Below, piece after piece: positions 9,446-18,668 of a stretch of 64,000 nucleotides of DNA. Origin of the DNA: CAZXYS01 sp964645005 (lineage in GTDB: Bacteria; Bacteroidota; Ignavibacteria; Kapaibacteriales; UBA2268); contig CAZXYS010000009.1 of NCBI GenBank assembly GCA_964645005.1, positions 1 through 64,000 of the forward strand, read 5' to 3'. A program made the position numbers and the translations under genes. The notes under the pieces were generated by a model. That model made no database searches. It saw nothing but the letters and a program-made list of their open reading frames with translations, and had not been told where the DNA came from. The first letter of the stretch is position 1, and each line of letters begins with the position of its first letter.

Positions 9446-11656
9446 ATGAATAAAACTAAGTACTTTCTCACAGCAGCTTTAATTTTTGTCCATATAAATC
9501 CTTTTAGCTCATTTGCGCAGGACGATACTGAAAATAAAAAGTCCCTGACCTACGGTCAAGCCTATAAAAGAGAAAAACCGAAATTAATAGGCAGGCTTCC
9601 GGATATTCGCGGATGGCTGGATGACAGTCATTACCTTGAATATCGTGATGAAGATGACGAGGTGCAGCTGCTAAAAATCCATGCCAGAAATGGCAAAGAA
9701 GAGGTGTTTCTCGATTACGGCAAATTGAATGAAAATCTGCCGGCAGGTTTTTCACTGCAGGCAAGTGTTGATAGAACGGATGATTATAACATATATATTT
9801 TCAATAAGGATGGCAATATATACTCCTATGACCGCAGCAAAGATGATTTCCGGCAGCTAACTGCAGCCAAATCAAGAGCTAAAAATCCTACACTTTCACC
9901 TGATGGTAAATATGCGGCATATACGCGTAATCATGATCTCTATGTTATGAACATTGAGACTGGTCTGGAAAAACAACTGACCTCCGACGGCTCCGATGTC
10001 ACTTACAATGGCTGGGCATCTTGGGTTTATTATGAAGAGATACTCGGCAGGAGTTCGAATTATCGAGCTTTCTGGTGGTCTCCTGACAGCGAGAAGATAG
10101 CATTTCTTAGATTTGATGATAGCCCGGTGCCGTTATTCAAGATATTCGATGCTGACGGTATCCATGGGAACGTAGAAACCATGCGCTATCCTAAACCGGG
10201 AGACCCTAATCCGAAAGTAGATTTAAAGATAGCCAAAATTGAATCCGGTAAAATAATCGATGTAGAAAATGGCAGCGCTGATAATGACTATACGGCATTC
10301 CCAAAGTGGATACCTGGTTCAGATGAATTGATTTTCCAGAGACTTAACCGGGACCAGGATACGCTTCATATTTATAAAGTCTTCTCCGAAAAAGGAAAAA
10401 GCGAAATCATCTATGAAGAAATTAGTGATACATGGGTGGATTTTTTCAATGATCTATACATATTCAAAGATGGAAGCGGATTTCTAATTCCTTCATATAA
10501 AAGCGGTTGGCAGCATATTTATTATTATGACTTTAGCGGCGGAATGAAAGATCAGTTGACCCACGGCATGCATTCTGTAAATAACATTGCCCATGTTGAT
10601 GAAAAGAATTTAGCAGTCTATTTCCATTCCGGAAAGGAAAATTCTACAAGCCGACACCTTTATAAAACTGAATTATTCAAAATGGAAACAACTCAACTTA
10701 CTGAAGGGGAAGGCTGGCATTCATGTGATGTTTCGCCTAACGGCAGATATTTCATAGATGAATACTCCAATTTGAATACTCCAAAGATTGTTAATTTGCA
10801 TAAAAGTGACGGGGAAAAGATAAGAACGATCGCCGACAGCAAGACCAAAGAGTTCGAGAAATACGATCTCGGCAGAGGGAAGCTATTCACAATTCCATCC
10901 GGAGACGGCTATGACCTGCCTGCTTTATGGATACTCCCGCCCAATTTTGATCAGCAAAAGAAATATCCGGTTATAATGAAAATATACGGCGGACCCGGTC
11001 ACGGCACAGTTAAAAACAGATTCCGCAATCGCCGTGGTCTGCTTGCAGATTACTACCTTGCGCAGCATGGGATAATAGTAATGAGCGTCGATCATCGAGG
11101 CTCCGGACATCTCGGTAAGACGGGAATGGATGAAATGCACCGCAATCTCGGGAAATGGGAAATGCATGATTATACAGCCGCTTCTAAGTGGCTGAAGCAG
11201 CAATCATTTATTGACACCGGGAAAATCGGTATCAGCGGGGGCAGCTATGGTGGTTATGTGGTCTGTATGGCTTTGACTTATGGCTCTGATCATTTCACGC
11301 ATGGTATAGCCAAATATTCAGTTACAGACTGGCGCCTATACGACAATGTCTATACCGAACGCTATATGGATACTCCGGAAGACAATCCCGAAGGCTATGG
11401 TTTTGCCAATACTATGAACTATATTCATCAATATAAAGGTGGATTGTATATTATGCATGGGATTATGGATGACAATGTCCACATGCAGAATACTTTGCAG
11501 TTCATTGATAAAATGCAGATAATGGACAAGGACTTCGAACTAATGCTCTACCCAAACGAAAGACATGGTATACATCCTCCGCGATATGATCATTCCGCAA
11601 GGGAGTCGGTTCAATTCTGGTTCAGGAATTTTTTGGGAAAAGAAACAGTCGAATAG
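9446..11656 (+). CDS. dipeptidyl peptidase IV (S9 family), exported
   Basis: A 736-residue serine peptidase removing dipeptides (typically X-Pro) from peptide N-termini. A signal peptide (residues 1-24, ending SSFAQ) sends it to the periplasm or surface. The N-terminal beta-propeller contains WVYYEEIL, the double-glutamate motif that binds the substrate amino group in DPP IV. The C-terminal alpha/beta hydrolase domain carries the nucleophile in GGSYGG (Ser600), the acid in MDDN (Asp675/676) and His707 in ERHG. Length and motif order match the DPP IV branch rather than other prolyl oligopeptidases. It converges with the TonB-receptor gene with only five bases between the two stops. Confidence 0.93.
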   Translation: MNKTKYFLTAALIFVHINPFSSFAQDDTENKKSLTYGQAYKREKPKLIGRLPDIRGWLDDSHYLEYRDEDDEVQLLKIHARNGKEEVFLDYGKLNENLPAGFSLQASVDRTDDYNIYIFNKDGNIYSYDRSKDDFRQLTAAKSRAKNPTLSPDGKYAAYTRNHDLYVMNIETGLEKQLTSDGSDVTYNGWASWVYYEEILGRSSNYRAFWWSPDSEKIAFLRFDDSPVPLFKIFDADGIHGNVETMRYPKPGDPNPKVDLKIAKIESGKIIDVENGSADNDYTAFPKWIPGSDELIFQRLNRDQDTLHIYKVFSEKGKSEIIYEEISDTWVDFFNDLYIFKDGSGFLIPSYKSGWQHIYYYDFSGGMKDQLTHGMHSVNNIAHVDEKNLAVYFHSGKENSTSRHLYKTELFKMETTQLTEGEGWHSCDVSPNGRYFIDEYSNLNTPKIVNLHKSDGEKIRTIADSKTKEFEKYDLGRGKLFTIPSGDGYDLPALWILPPNFDQQKKYPVIMKIYGGPGHGTVKNRFRNRRGLLADYYLAQHGIIVMSVDHRGSGHLGKTGMDEMHRNLGKWEMHDYTAASKWLKQQSFIDTGKIGISGGSYGGYVVCMALTYGSDHFTHGIAKYSVTDWRLYDNVYTERYMDTPEDNPEGYGFANTMNYIHQYKGGLYIMHGIMDDNVHMQNTLQFIDKMQIMDKDFELMLYPNERHGIHPPRYDHSARESVQFWFRNFLGKETVE

Positions 11657-11661
11657 GCATT

Positions 11662-13854
11662 TCAATTAAACAGTAATTTTGCTCTTAGATAAAAATTTCT
11701 TCCCGGGGCAGGTAGATTTTCCACACTAATATGCTCATGGTACAGATTATCCAATATATTTTCAATACCGGCATTCAATTGCAGCCAATCCGCTACTTCA
11801 GCGCCCGCCCTTAGATGAAGAATAGTAAATCCCTGGGTTTCATCTTCCCTTGTAGAAGATTCTGCAATACGGGTTTGCCTGAGCGAGAAGGCAGCGGTAA
11901 ATTCACCCCAGTAGCTGCCATTCCCGTAAAATAATGAGGCTGAGCCACGCATAGGAGGTATCATTGGCAGAGGCTCTTCAAGAGCAAGATTCTGAGCATA
12001 GACGAAATCGATCTTAGACTGGATTTTAAGCAAATCAATTATGGTATATTCTCCGTATAATTCAAAGCCGGTCATCAGGGCATTTTCAATATTAGTGTAT
12101 TTAACATAATCCTCTTCAAAACGTTCCCTGTAAATATAATCAGTGAGATAATTCATGAACGCAGCGCCTCTGAACTTATATCGTTCGGAGTTATTACTTG
12201 CAGCAATCTCAGCCTGACAGCTCTTTTCATTTTTCAAATTAGGATTGCCAAAATAGAAGTACCCATCAAGTGGATTATAAAGAAAATAGCCATAGGCTTC
12301 CTTATGGCTCGGCATTCGGGACGTGCGAGACAGTGTCAGTTTACCTGTCCATGAATTAAATTCTTTTTCGATAGATGACGAAATATTAAAAGAATAAAAA
12401 TTATTTTTAAAATTATCAATACCGGTAAACGCGCTGAGGGTATTTTTCCCGTCTTTATTATTCAGACTTCTATTTGAGTAATCAGCTCTTATAGCTATAT
12501 CCCAAATTAGACTATTCGACAGTATACGCGAATATTTCGAATGAAATCCAATATCATATATCCCAGCGTCGGCAATGTTGTACAGATACATATTAGGTAC
12601 CGTATCGAAGACGCTTATCATCTCCATGTCAGCAAACGCATTAAGATAATAGGAATCAATCCCTATTTTGAGTGTATGTTTCTTTCCTGCAAGGGCAGCT
12701 TCTGACTTTAAACCTGCGGTCTTTGTATAGCCAAACATTGGCATATACATGTTTCTCATAACTTCCCGTTGAGTAACATCCCTGCTGTAATCATCCATAT
12801 AATGATCGACTGTATTGTAATAGATCTTGGAATTAATTGATGCAATAGCTTTTGCAGGATTACCCCATTTATGGTCAATACTATACATTCTTGCCTGTGC
12901 CCTTGCAGCATCCATTATTAATGCGGGATAGCCAACTTCATACGCATTGTCAATTATAGCTCCTGCCAGCAGCTTATGATTTTTCTCCGGTTTCCAGGAT
13001 AAATCAAGCTTAATATTATTTTTCTCGAAACCGGAATTATCAATTTTTTTATTATTTCCCGCATAATAAAAATCCGATTTTTTAACATCAAAAGCTCCTC
13101 TAAGGGCTAAATTATTATGTGATATATTAAAGGTAGAATTTAAAAATCTTAGTGTTTTCGCCGATTCGTAGCCTGTTTGAGCCATAGAGTAAAATGACCT
13201 GTCGAATTCAGGTTTCTGGGTAATGAAATTCAGAGCGCCACTGGAGTTCTTAGCATTTTCAAACTCAAACCCGCCCCGGGATACTTCAATTTTCTTAAAA
13301 TTATTCATCTCCACATAAGAAGAAATGGGGTCCATATTATCCACGCATGCTGGAAAAACTTTCATGCCATCGATGGTAACAGTTGCTCTTTCGCCTGATT
13401 GTCCTCTTATTACAGGTTCATGCGCGAAATTTGCCCGGCTTATCATATTTATCCCCTCATAATCCGGAAGCACATTGTCAAGATTTGAATGGCGTTTCTT
13501 CGCTCGGCTGACTTTTTCAGATTCCGGTGAATCATAGACAATTATATCATCAAAATGCTTAATGCTTATTGGTGATAATTCAATGATATTGCCTGAACTT
13601 TTCAGCTCTTTTGTGCTGACTTTTGTCACTTTATAGCCATAAGCTTCAAATAAAATGTAGTTCGTGCTGCTATCTGCTGGCAGCTCGAAATCTCCATCCT
13701 GATTTGAATTGATGATCTTATTGCCAAACTTCACTTTTGCACCGACAATAGGCTTATCTGTGCCTTCTTCGATAATAGTCCCGGTAATCTTATCCGCCAG
13801 AGCCATATTCGAAGTCAGTAGAATAGTCAATATTGAGTAAAGCAATAATTTCAT
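11662..13854 (-). CDS. OprC/NosA-like TonB-dependent receptor, probably for copper
   Basis: A 730-residue outer-membrane receptor: signal peptide (1-20), a carboxypeptidase-regulatory-like domain (21-95), a plug domain (about 105-215) and a beta-barrel ending in LRAKLLFN. The plug has RGQSGERATVTIDGM followed by FPACVDNMDP, giving Cys170-x3-Met174. The OprC/NosA copper receptors have a CxxxM pair at this place that contributes to the copper site, so copper is the likely substrate. The upstream lipoprotein, five bases away and rich in His and Met, fits this. Uptake would need TonB-ExbBD, which are not in the window. Confidence 0.85.
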   Translation of the reverse strand: MKLLLYSILTILLTSNMALADKITGTIIEEGTDKPIVGAKVKFGNKIINSNQDGDFELPADSSTNYILFEAYGYKVTKVSTKELKSSGNIIELSPISIKHFDDIIVYDSPESEKVSRAKKRHSNLDNVLPDYEGINMISRANFAHEPVIRGQSGERATVTIDGMKVFPACVDNMDPISSYVEMNNFKKIEVSRGGFEFENAKNSSGALNFITQKPEFDRSFYSMAQTGYESAKTLRFLNSTFNISHNNLALRGAFDVKKSDFYYAGNNKKIDNSGFEKNNIKLDLSWKPEKNHKLLAGAIIDNAYEVGYPALIMDAARAQARMYSIDHKWGNPAKAIASINSKIYYNTVDHYMDDYSRDVTQREVMRNMYMPMFGYTKTAGLKSEAALAGKKHTLKIGIDSYYLNAFADMEMISVFDTVPNMYLYNIADAGIYDIGFHSKYSRILSNSLIWDIAIRADYSNRSLNNKDGKNTLSAFTGIDNFKNNFYSFNISSSIEKEFNSWTGKLTLSRTSRMPSHKEAYGYFLYNPLDGYFYFGNPNLKNEKSCQAEIAASNNSERYKFRGAAFMNYLTDYIYRERFEEDYVKYTNIENALMTGFELYGEYTIIDLLKIQSKIDFVYAQNLALEEPLPMIPPMRGSASLFYGNGSYWGEFTAAFSLRQTRIAESSTREDETQGFTILHLRAGAEVADWLQLNAGIENILDNLYHEHISVENLPAPGRNFYLRAKLLFN

Positions 13855-13859
13855 GATTT

Positions 13860-14666
13860 TTACAGAGTTTGTTCGAAATATGTCTCGAGGATTTCTTCAT
13901 CATCTTTCTTGGCTTTAAGTGTAATGCGCCAGAGTCCGGTCATTGAATAATTCACTCTACCGACATAATGTCCGTTTTGTTGATGAGCCGGATCTTCATT
14001 GTTTGGTGAGCTATGCCCGCCCATATCCGGCATTGTCGGTTTCTGAGCGAGGGATAGATCCGTAACGGGAGGGAAGGACATCATGTTTTCCATCTTATGG
14101 ACAGTAAATTCCAGATCATTCATACCGACTTTAGGTTTCATAGGTTGGACAAGTGTTATAACATACTTGACACTGTCAGAGCCAGTTACATTTTTAACGC
14201 AGCCGGATTCAGTTATGTTGGACAAAATAAAAGTGACTGAGCCATTATATGAGTCATACATAGAGTTAAATTCGACTTCAATATACCATGGCATATTTTT
14301 CTGAGATGCCATCTGGAAATAGGCAGCAAATGGGAACATATCGTCTTGAGCAATTGTCGGCGGCTGCTCTACCGGACAGGAATGAGAATGAGCTTCCATT
14401 ACCATTATTGGATTGACTTCAATCTCAGCTTCCTGTATCTTCTTACCCGTTGAATTTTCCTGTATGCGAATGTAGAGTTGATTGAATCCGGTTTGTAATT
14501 CTATTTCAGACATCAAGGTGATCGTCACGTTGTTCGTGTCTATTTCCCCAAGTTTATGGAAAAGTGTAACACCATCATCTGTCGGATCATTACTATTATC
14601 CGAGCAAGCTGATATGAAAATAAAGGCAGCTATTGAAATTACTGATAATACACGGGGAAAGTACAT
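13860..14666 (-). CDS. His/Met-rich lipoprotein, YtkA-like, partner of copper receptor
   Basis: A 268-residue lipoprotein with signal peptide and lipobox ISAC. It holds potential metal ligands: MEAHSHSCP around residue 90 and MPDMGGHSS with further His near residue 215, leading into a beta-sandwich end (GLWRITLKAK) like the YtkA domain of small metal-associated proteins. It is the first gene of a two-gene operon with the OprC-like receptor. The likely role is binding copper at the cell surface or in the periplasm and handing it on; this is inference from ligands and context. The ligand-rich stretches lie in linkers, so specificity cannot be judged from sequence. Confidence 0.65.
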   Translation of the reverse strand: MYFPRVLSVISIAAFIFISACSDNSNDPTDDGVTLFHKLGEIDTNNVTITLMSEIELQTGFNQLYIRIQENSTGKKIQEAEIEVNPIMVMEAHSHSCPVEQPPTIAQDDMFPFAAYFQMASQKNMPWYIEVEFNSMYDSYNGSVTFILSNITESGCVKNVTGSDSVKYVITLVQPMKPKVGMNDLEFTVHKMENMMSFPPVTDLSLAQKPTMPDMGGHSSPNNEDPAHQQNGHYVGRVNYSMTGLWRITLKAKKDDEEILETYFEQTL

Positions 14667-14776
14667 TTTTAACTCCTGAATAATTAATAATTATTCTTAT
14701 TAAAAATTAAAATTTTATAATAAGACATTATACTCCGAATTATATTGTTTAACCCGGTAAATTTATTATAAGAATT

Positions 14777-14843
14777 CCCTCATCCCTAAATCACTTCTCA
14801 CAAGTGGAGAAGGGACTTTCAGTGTAATAAGAAATTCTTACAC
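14777..14843 (+). repeat. dispersed repeat family C, copy 1
   Basis: Runs from CCCTCATCCCTAAATC to AAATTCTTACAC. Its reverse complement is recognisable at 40485-40552, with the same order of blocks: the CCCTAAATC box, a CTTCT hairpin arm, a GAGAAGG arm, then AAGAAATT and TTCTTACAC. Identity is moderate, with small gaps. Confidence 0.6.
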
Positions 14844-14862
14844 AAGGCTGACCCAAAAGTAT

Positions 14863-14925
14863 AGAAAAGTCATTCCTGCGAATGTCTTTATATCCTGCTT
14901 TAGCAGGGCAGGAATCTGATGAATA
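14863..14925 (+). repeat. dispersed repeat family A, copy 1
   Basis: A 63-base element containing CATTCCTG, GAATGTCTTTA, the hairpin CCTGCTTTAGCAGG and GGAATCTGATGAATA. It is about 95 percent identical to the reverse complement of 28585-28648. The hairpin core alone, as CCTGCTTCAGCAGG, appears again near 32581-32594. Confidence 0.85.
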
Positions 14926-15283
14926 AGGCTTCCCTCACTGAGCTAAAAAGGATGTCACACAAAATTTAGTGCTTATGAGTCAGCCTCGCTGGGGATGAGG
15001 GGGAACAAGAGATTGTTTATGTCCTAGTGGAAAATCAGGGTTGAATTAAGGTTAGATTTCACACTTATGAGACAGCTCCACAAAAGAGGTTGTAACAACT
15101 CTTAAATTATCATTATAATACTGACTTTGGCAAATCACACCGGAATTATCCCATAGGACGTCTTTGCCTATTATTGAACTCAGTCCCGCAATAGCGGGAT
15201 TTCGTTCCTCAATTTTATTCCCTGCGAAATTATGATTTTAAGACATTCTCTGCATCAAAAATACAAATCATATTAATCCGCAA

Positions 15284-17215
15284 TCACCCCTCCTTCGCAA
15301 CATTGATCAGGCTTCCTTTGATCATTATCTCTACCTGCCGCTCGCTCATAGCATGTTCGACATTGTATTCCTCATTCTTCGTAGAATTTTTCACTTTCAG
15401 CTTCCTGCCGCTGCGGATCGCGTCTTTGACATTGGGGATTTCGAGATCATCACCCTGCTCGACCTTATCCCAGTCATCGGGATTGGCGAAAGTAAGCGGC
15501 AGAATACCGAAATTGATCAGGTTCTGCCAGTGGATGCGGGCAAAATCCTTTGCAACTACAGCATTAATTCCGAGATAGCGCGGCGCAAGGGCAGCATGCT
15601 CGCGGCTGGAACCCTGACCGTAGTTCCTGCCGCCAATGATAACAGAGCCATTACCCTTATTATCCATAGCGCGTTTGTAGAAGGTAGTATCTACGGGCTC
15701 AAAAACAAATTTGCTGATCTCAGCAATGTTACTGCGGTATGGCAAAACTCGCGAACCGGCGGGCATGATCTCGTCAGTGGAGATATTATCGCTGACCTTG
15801 ATCATCACCTTGCCGGAAAGATCCTCAGCCATCGGCTCGAATTCCTGCAGGGACATAATGTTAGGTCCTTTTTCAATCTCGACTTCCTTGCTCGACTCCG
15901 CCGGCTCTTCGAGCATATCCGTATTTATAGAAACCTTATCCGGCTCTTTATATTTCGGATATCCGAAGTCCAGCGTCCTCGGATCGGTTATCCCGCCTGT
16001 GATAGCGGATGCCGCAGCAGTCTCGGGGCTGCACAGATGCACCTGATCTTCCTTCGTTCCCGAACGCCCCGGGAAATTGCGCGGTACTGTTCTGAGGCTG
16101 ATCTGTCCTGTAGCGGGTGCCTGCCCCATACCGATACACCCGTTGCAGCCTGCCTGGTGCAGCCTTGCGCCGGCGTGGATCAGTTTCGCAAGGTAGCCGC
16201 CGGAAATGAGATTCTCTAAAATCTGACGGGATGTGGGATTAACGTCGAAGGAAACACCCGGTGCCACAGGCTTCTCGGCGACCATCATCGCGGGAACGGC
16301 AAAATCGCGCATTCCCGGATTTGCCGAAGACCCGATATATGCCTGATAAATATTTTTGCCGGCAGCTTCTCTTACAGGGACTACATTGCCCGGGCTGCTG
16401 GGCAGAGCTATAAGCGGCTCGAGCTCGGAAAGATCGATCTCATCATGCTCGTCATATTCAGCGTCGTCATCGGCGTATAGTTCTCGCCAGCCATCTTCGC
16501 GCTGCTGCAAGCGCATGAAATTGCGTACATTTTCATCGGAAGGGAAAACGGTCGTCGTAGCGCCAAGTTCCGCGCCCATATTGGCAATGACGTGCCGGTC
16601 CATCGCCGACAGATTTTTCAAACCGGAACCGTAATACTCGATGATCTTGCCGACACCGCCGTGGACATCGTGCCGCCGCAGCATTTCAAGGATAATATCT
16701 TTGGCGCTGACCCAGTCGGGCAGTTCTCCGGTAAGTTTGACGCCCATGACTTCTGGCATCTTCAGGTAAAACGGATGCCCCGCCATAGCCATAGCAACTT
16801 CCAGCCCGCCGGCGCCTATCGCCAGCATACCAAGCGAACCGGCGGCACAGGTATGGCTGTCCGAGCCAAGCAGCGTCTTTCCAGGAAAGCCGAATCTTTC
16901 CATGTGCACGGGATGGCTGACGCCATTCCCCGGTCGACTAAACCAGACGCCGAATTTATTACAGGCGCTGCGCAGGAAAACATGGTCGTCCGGATTCTTG
17001 AAGTCCGTCTGCAGCAAGTTGTGGTCAACATACTGCGCGGATAGCTCGGTTTTAACGCGCGGCAGCTTCATCGCCTCGAACTCGAGCATGACCATCGTAC
17101 CTGTAGCGTCCTGGGTCAAAGTTTGATCGATCTTGATTCCGATTTCTCTGCCCTGCTGCATCTCGCCTTCGACCAGGTGATCCTTGATTAGTTTTTGAGC
17201 AGCGTTAAGTCCCAT
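15284..17215 (-). CDS. acn: aconitate hydratase, short single-chain (Aquifex-type) form
   Basis: A 643-residue enzyme interconverting citrate and isocitrate in the TCA cycle. The length and motifs (GSDSHTC near 117-123, GCNGCIGMGQAP near 355, NFPGRSGTKED near 385) fit the short 'putative aconitase' subfamily. The C-terminal swivel domain carries GRNYGQGSSREHAAL, the substrate-binding loop. The canonical GSCTN cluster cysteine is replaced: the equivalent segment reads IGSSANPG. I believe this is usual in the subfamily, with LCSPETAAAS possibly giving the third cysteine, but that needs checking. It is transcribed away from the mechanosensitive channel gene across a 194-base AT-rich spacer holding both promoters. 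Confidence 0.93.
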   Translation of the reverse strand: MGLNAAQKLIKDHLVEGEMQQGREIGIKIDQTLTQDATGTMVMLEFEAMKLPRVKTELSAQYVDHNLLQTDFKNPDDHVFLRSACNKFGVWFSRPGNGVSHPVHMERFGFPGKTLLGSDSHTCAAGSLGMLAIGAGGLEVAMAMAGHPFYLKMPEVMGVKLTGELPDWVSAKDIILEMLRRHDVHGGVGKIIEYYGSGLKNLSAMDRHVIANMGAELGATTTVFPSDENVRNFMRLQQREDGWRELYADDDAEYDEHDEIDLSELEPLIALPSSPGNVVPVREAAGKNIYQAYIGSSANPGMRDFAVPAMMVAEKPVAPGVSFDVNPTSRQILENLISGGYLAKLIHAGARLHQAGCNGCIGMGQAPATGQISLRTVPRNFPGRSGTKEDQVHLCSPETAAASAITGGITDPRTLDFGYPKYKEPDKVSINTDMLEEPAESSKEVEIEKGPNIMSLQEFEPMAEDLSGKVMIKVSDNISTDEIMPAGSRVLPYRSNIAEISKFVFEPVDTTFYKRAMDNKGNGSVIIGGRNYGQGSSREHAALAPRYLGINAVVAKDFARIHWQNLINFGILPLTFANPDDWDKVEQGDDLEIPNVKDAIRSGRKLKVKNSTKNEEYNVEHAMSERQVEIMIKGSLINVAKEG

Positions 17216-17409
17216 TAGCGCACCCTGTTAATATTTTTTGAAATGTCTAATATTTTGTCTATATAAATAATAGAATCAATAGGTATATTATTTTAAAATA
17301 GATATATGGAATTGTTCGTAAATTATAGCAATTATTGACTGAAAATACCGATATTTTCTAATTTTCGGCAAATAAAATTAACAAATTTGTTTAATAATTA
17401 TAAATTATC

Positions 17410-18492
17410 ATGATTGAAAATATAAAGCAGATTCTTGATATGGTCCCATTACCGGTAACTCTGATTGTTATCGGCTTTATCTCAGGTCTTATGATCAGAG
17501 CCATAACTATAAAAATAGTTAGGAAAAACTTCAAACCTGCGAACAGGGAATACTTTGAAGCTACATTGAAAAATCTTAAACTAGTCACATTAATATTTAT
17601 TCCCGGCATAATTATTCTCATTTTACTGGCGAATTTCAAGGTAGTATCGGAAGATTACGGCGCGATTTACAAGATATTCCAGATAGTTCTTATCCTTTCC
17701 GGCGCCTGGTTCCTCATTAAATTGCTCAATGTTTTCGAAGAAATTATTCTCAGAAAATACGACATAGAAGCCGAAGATAAAGGTGAAGAGCGCAAAGTAG
17801 TCACTCAGCTAAAATTCCTGAAAAAGATTGTAATTGTGGGTATTTTCATAATAGCTCTGTCGGCAGTGCTGTTAAGTTTTAAAGGTGTTAGAGAATTTGG
17901 CGCGGGTCTGATGACATCCGCAGGTATAGCAAGTCTAGTCATAGGTTTAGCGGCGCAGAAATCCATTTCGAATTTGATTGCAGGCTTCCAGATAGCTTTC
18001 ACTCAGCCGATCAGGCTTAATGATGTTGTCATAGTCGAAGGTGAGTGGGGTACAATCGAGGAAATTACCCTTACCTATGTGGTTGTCAGGATATGGGATC
18101 AGCGGCGGCTCGTACTGCCCATAAATTACTTTATCAATAATACTTTCCAAAACTGGACTCGGAACGATCCGACAATTATCGGGCAGGTATATCTTTATCT
18201 TGACTATCGTTTACCGGTCGATGAAATGCGTGAATATTACTTCGGCATTATCGAGAAAGACGAAGGCTGGGACGGCAATGTAAAGAATTTCCAGGTAGTC
18301 GATGCCACTTCTGATACGATGGTATGCAGGGCTATAATGTCCGCAAAGAACGGCTCGGATGCTTGGCACCTGAAATGCAGAATAAGAGAGCAACTGATCA
18401 AGCATATATCAGAGAAATACCCCGATTATCTGCCTCGCACAAGGGTGCTGCTGGATGAAAAGAAGGAAGGGAAGAACATCGATAACGATTGA
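17410..18492 (+). CDS. MscS-family mechanosensitive channel
   Basis: A 360-residue membrane protein with four hydrophobic segments (about residues 14-32, 58-80, 88-105, 136-160). The pore-lining helix and beta domain follow in MscS order: SAGIASLVIGLAAQKSISNLIAGFQIAFTQ, then IRLNDVVIVEG and GTIEEITLTYVVVRIWDQRR. This is the small-conductance mechanosensitive channel fold, which opens under membrane tension to release solutes. The extra N-terminal helices make it one of the larger MscS relatives rather than E. coli MscS itself. It is a single-gene unit; a dispersed 162-base repeat with two hairpins lies just after its stop. Confidence 0.92.
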   Translation: MIENIKQILDMVPLPVTLIVIGFISGLMIRAITIKIVRKNFKPANREYFEATLKNLKLVTLIFIPGIIILILLANFKVVSEDYGAIYKIFQIVLILSGAWFLIKLLNVFEEIILRKYDIEAEDKGEERKVVTQLKFLKKIVIVGIFIIALSAVLLSFKGVREFGAGLMTSAGIASLVIGLAAQKSISNLIAGFQIAFTQPIRLNDVVIVEGEWGTIEEITLTYVVVRIWDQRRLVLPINYFINNTFQNWTRNDPTIIGQVYLYLDYRLPVDEMREYYFGIIEKDEGWDGNVKNFQVVDATSDTMVCRAIMSAKNGSDAWHLKCRIREQLIKHISEKYPDYLPRTRVLLDEKKEGKNIDND

Positions 18493-18506
18493 TTTATTAA
18501 ACACAA

Positions 18507-18668
18507 AAAAAATTCATTAGAAATTTGAATTTACTGTAAACTTATGTAACAAAGTGGTTTAGCACTTTGCAGATGGTCTGAAAAACTTAGAATTAGCAGC
18601 AAGCTAAAGTTTGCTGCTGCAAATGTTTCCAAAAATTTATGTTGTATAATGCAATATCCGGGTTTATT
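18507..18668 (+). repeat. 162-bp dispersed hairpin repeat (family B), copy 1
   Basis: About 95 percent identical over 162 bases to 32345-32506 in the same orientation. It contains two hairpins: AAAGTGGTTTAGCACTTT (one mismatch in this copy) and GCAGCAAGCTAAAGTTTGCTGC. It lies between converging genes and its last five bases overlap the stop region of the OmpA-like gene. It may also serve as a terminator, but it lacks a long T-run. Confidence 0.9.

Larger units (their letters stand above)
14667..15283. other. 617-bp gene-free region with two dispersed repeats
   Basis: No supported gene. The part next to 14667 is AT-rich and should hold the promoter of the lipoprotein-receptor operon. Two dispersed repeats follow (14777-14843 and 14863-14925), described separately. 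The stretch 14930-15240 has short repeat-like pieces (GCAATAGCGGG, TGAGTCAGCCTCGCTGGGG) but no frame worth calling. Confidence 0.6.
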
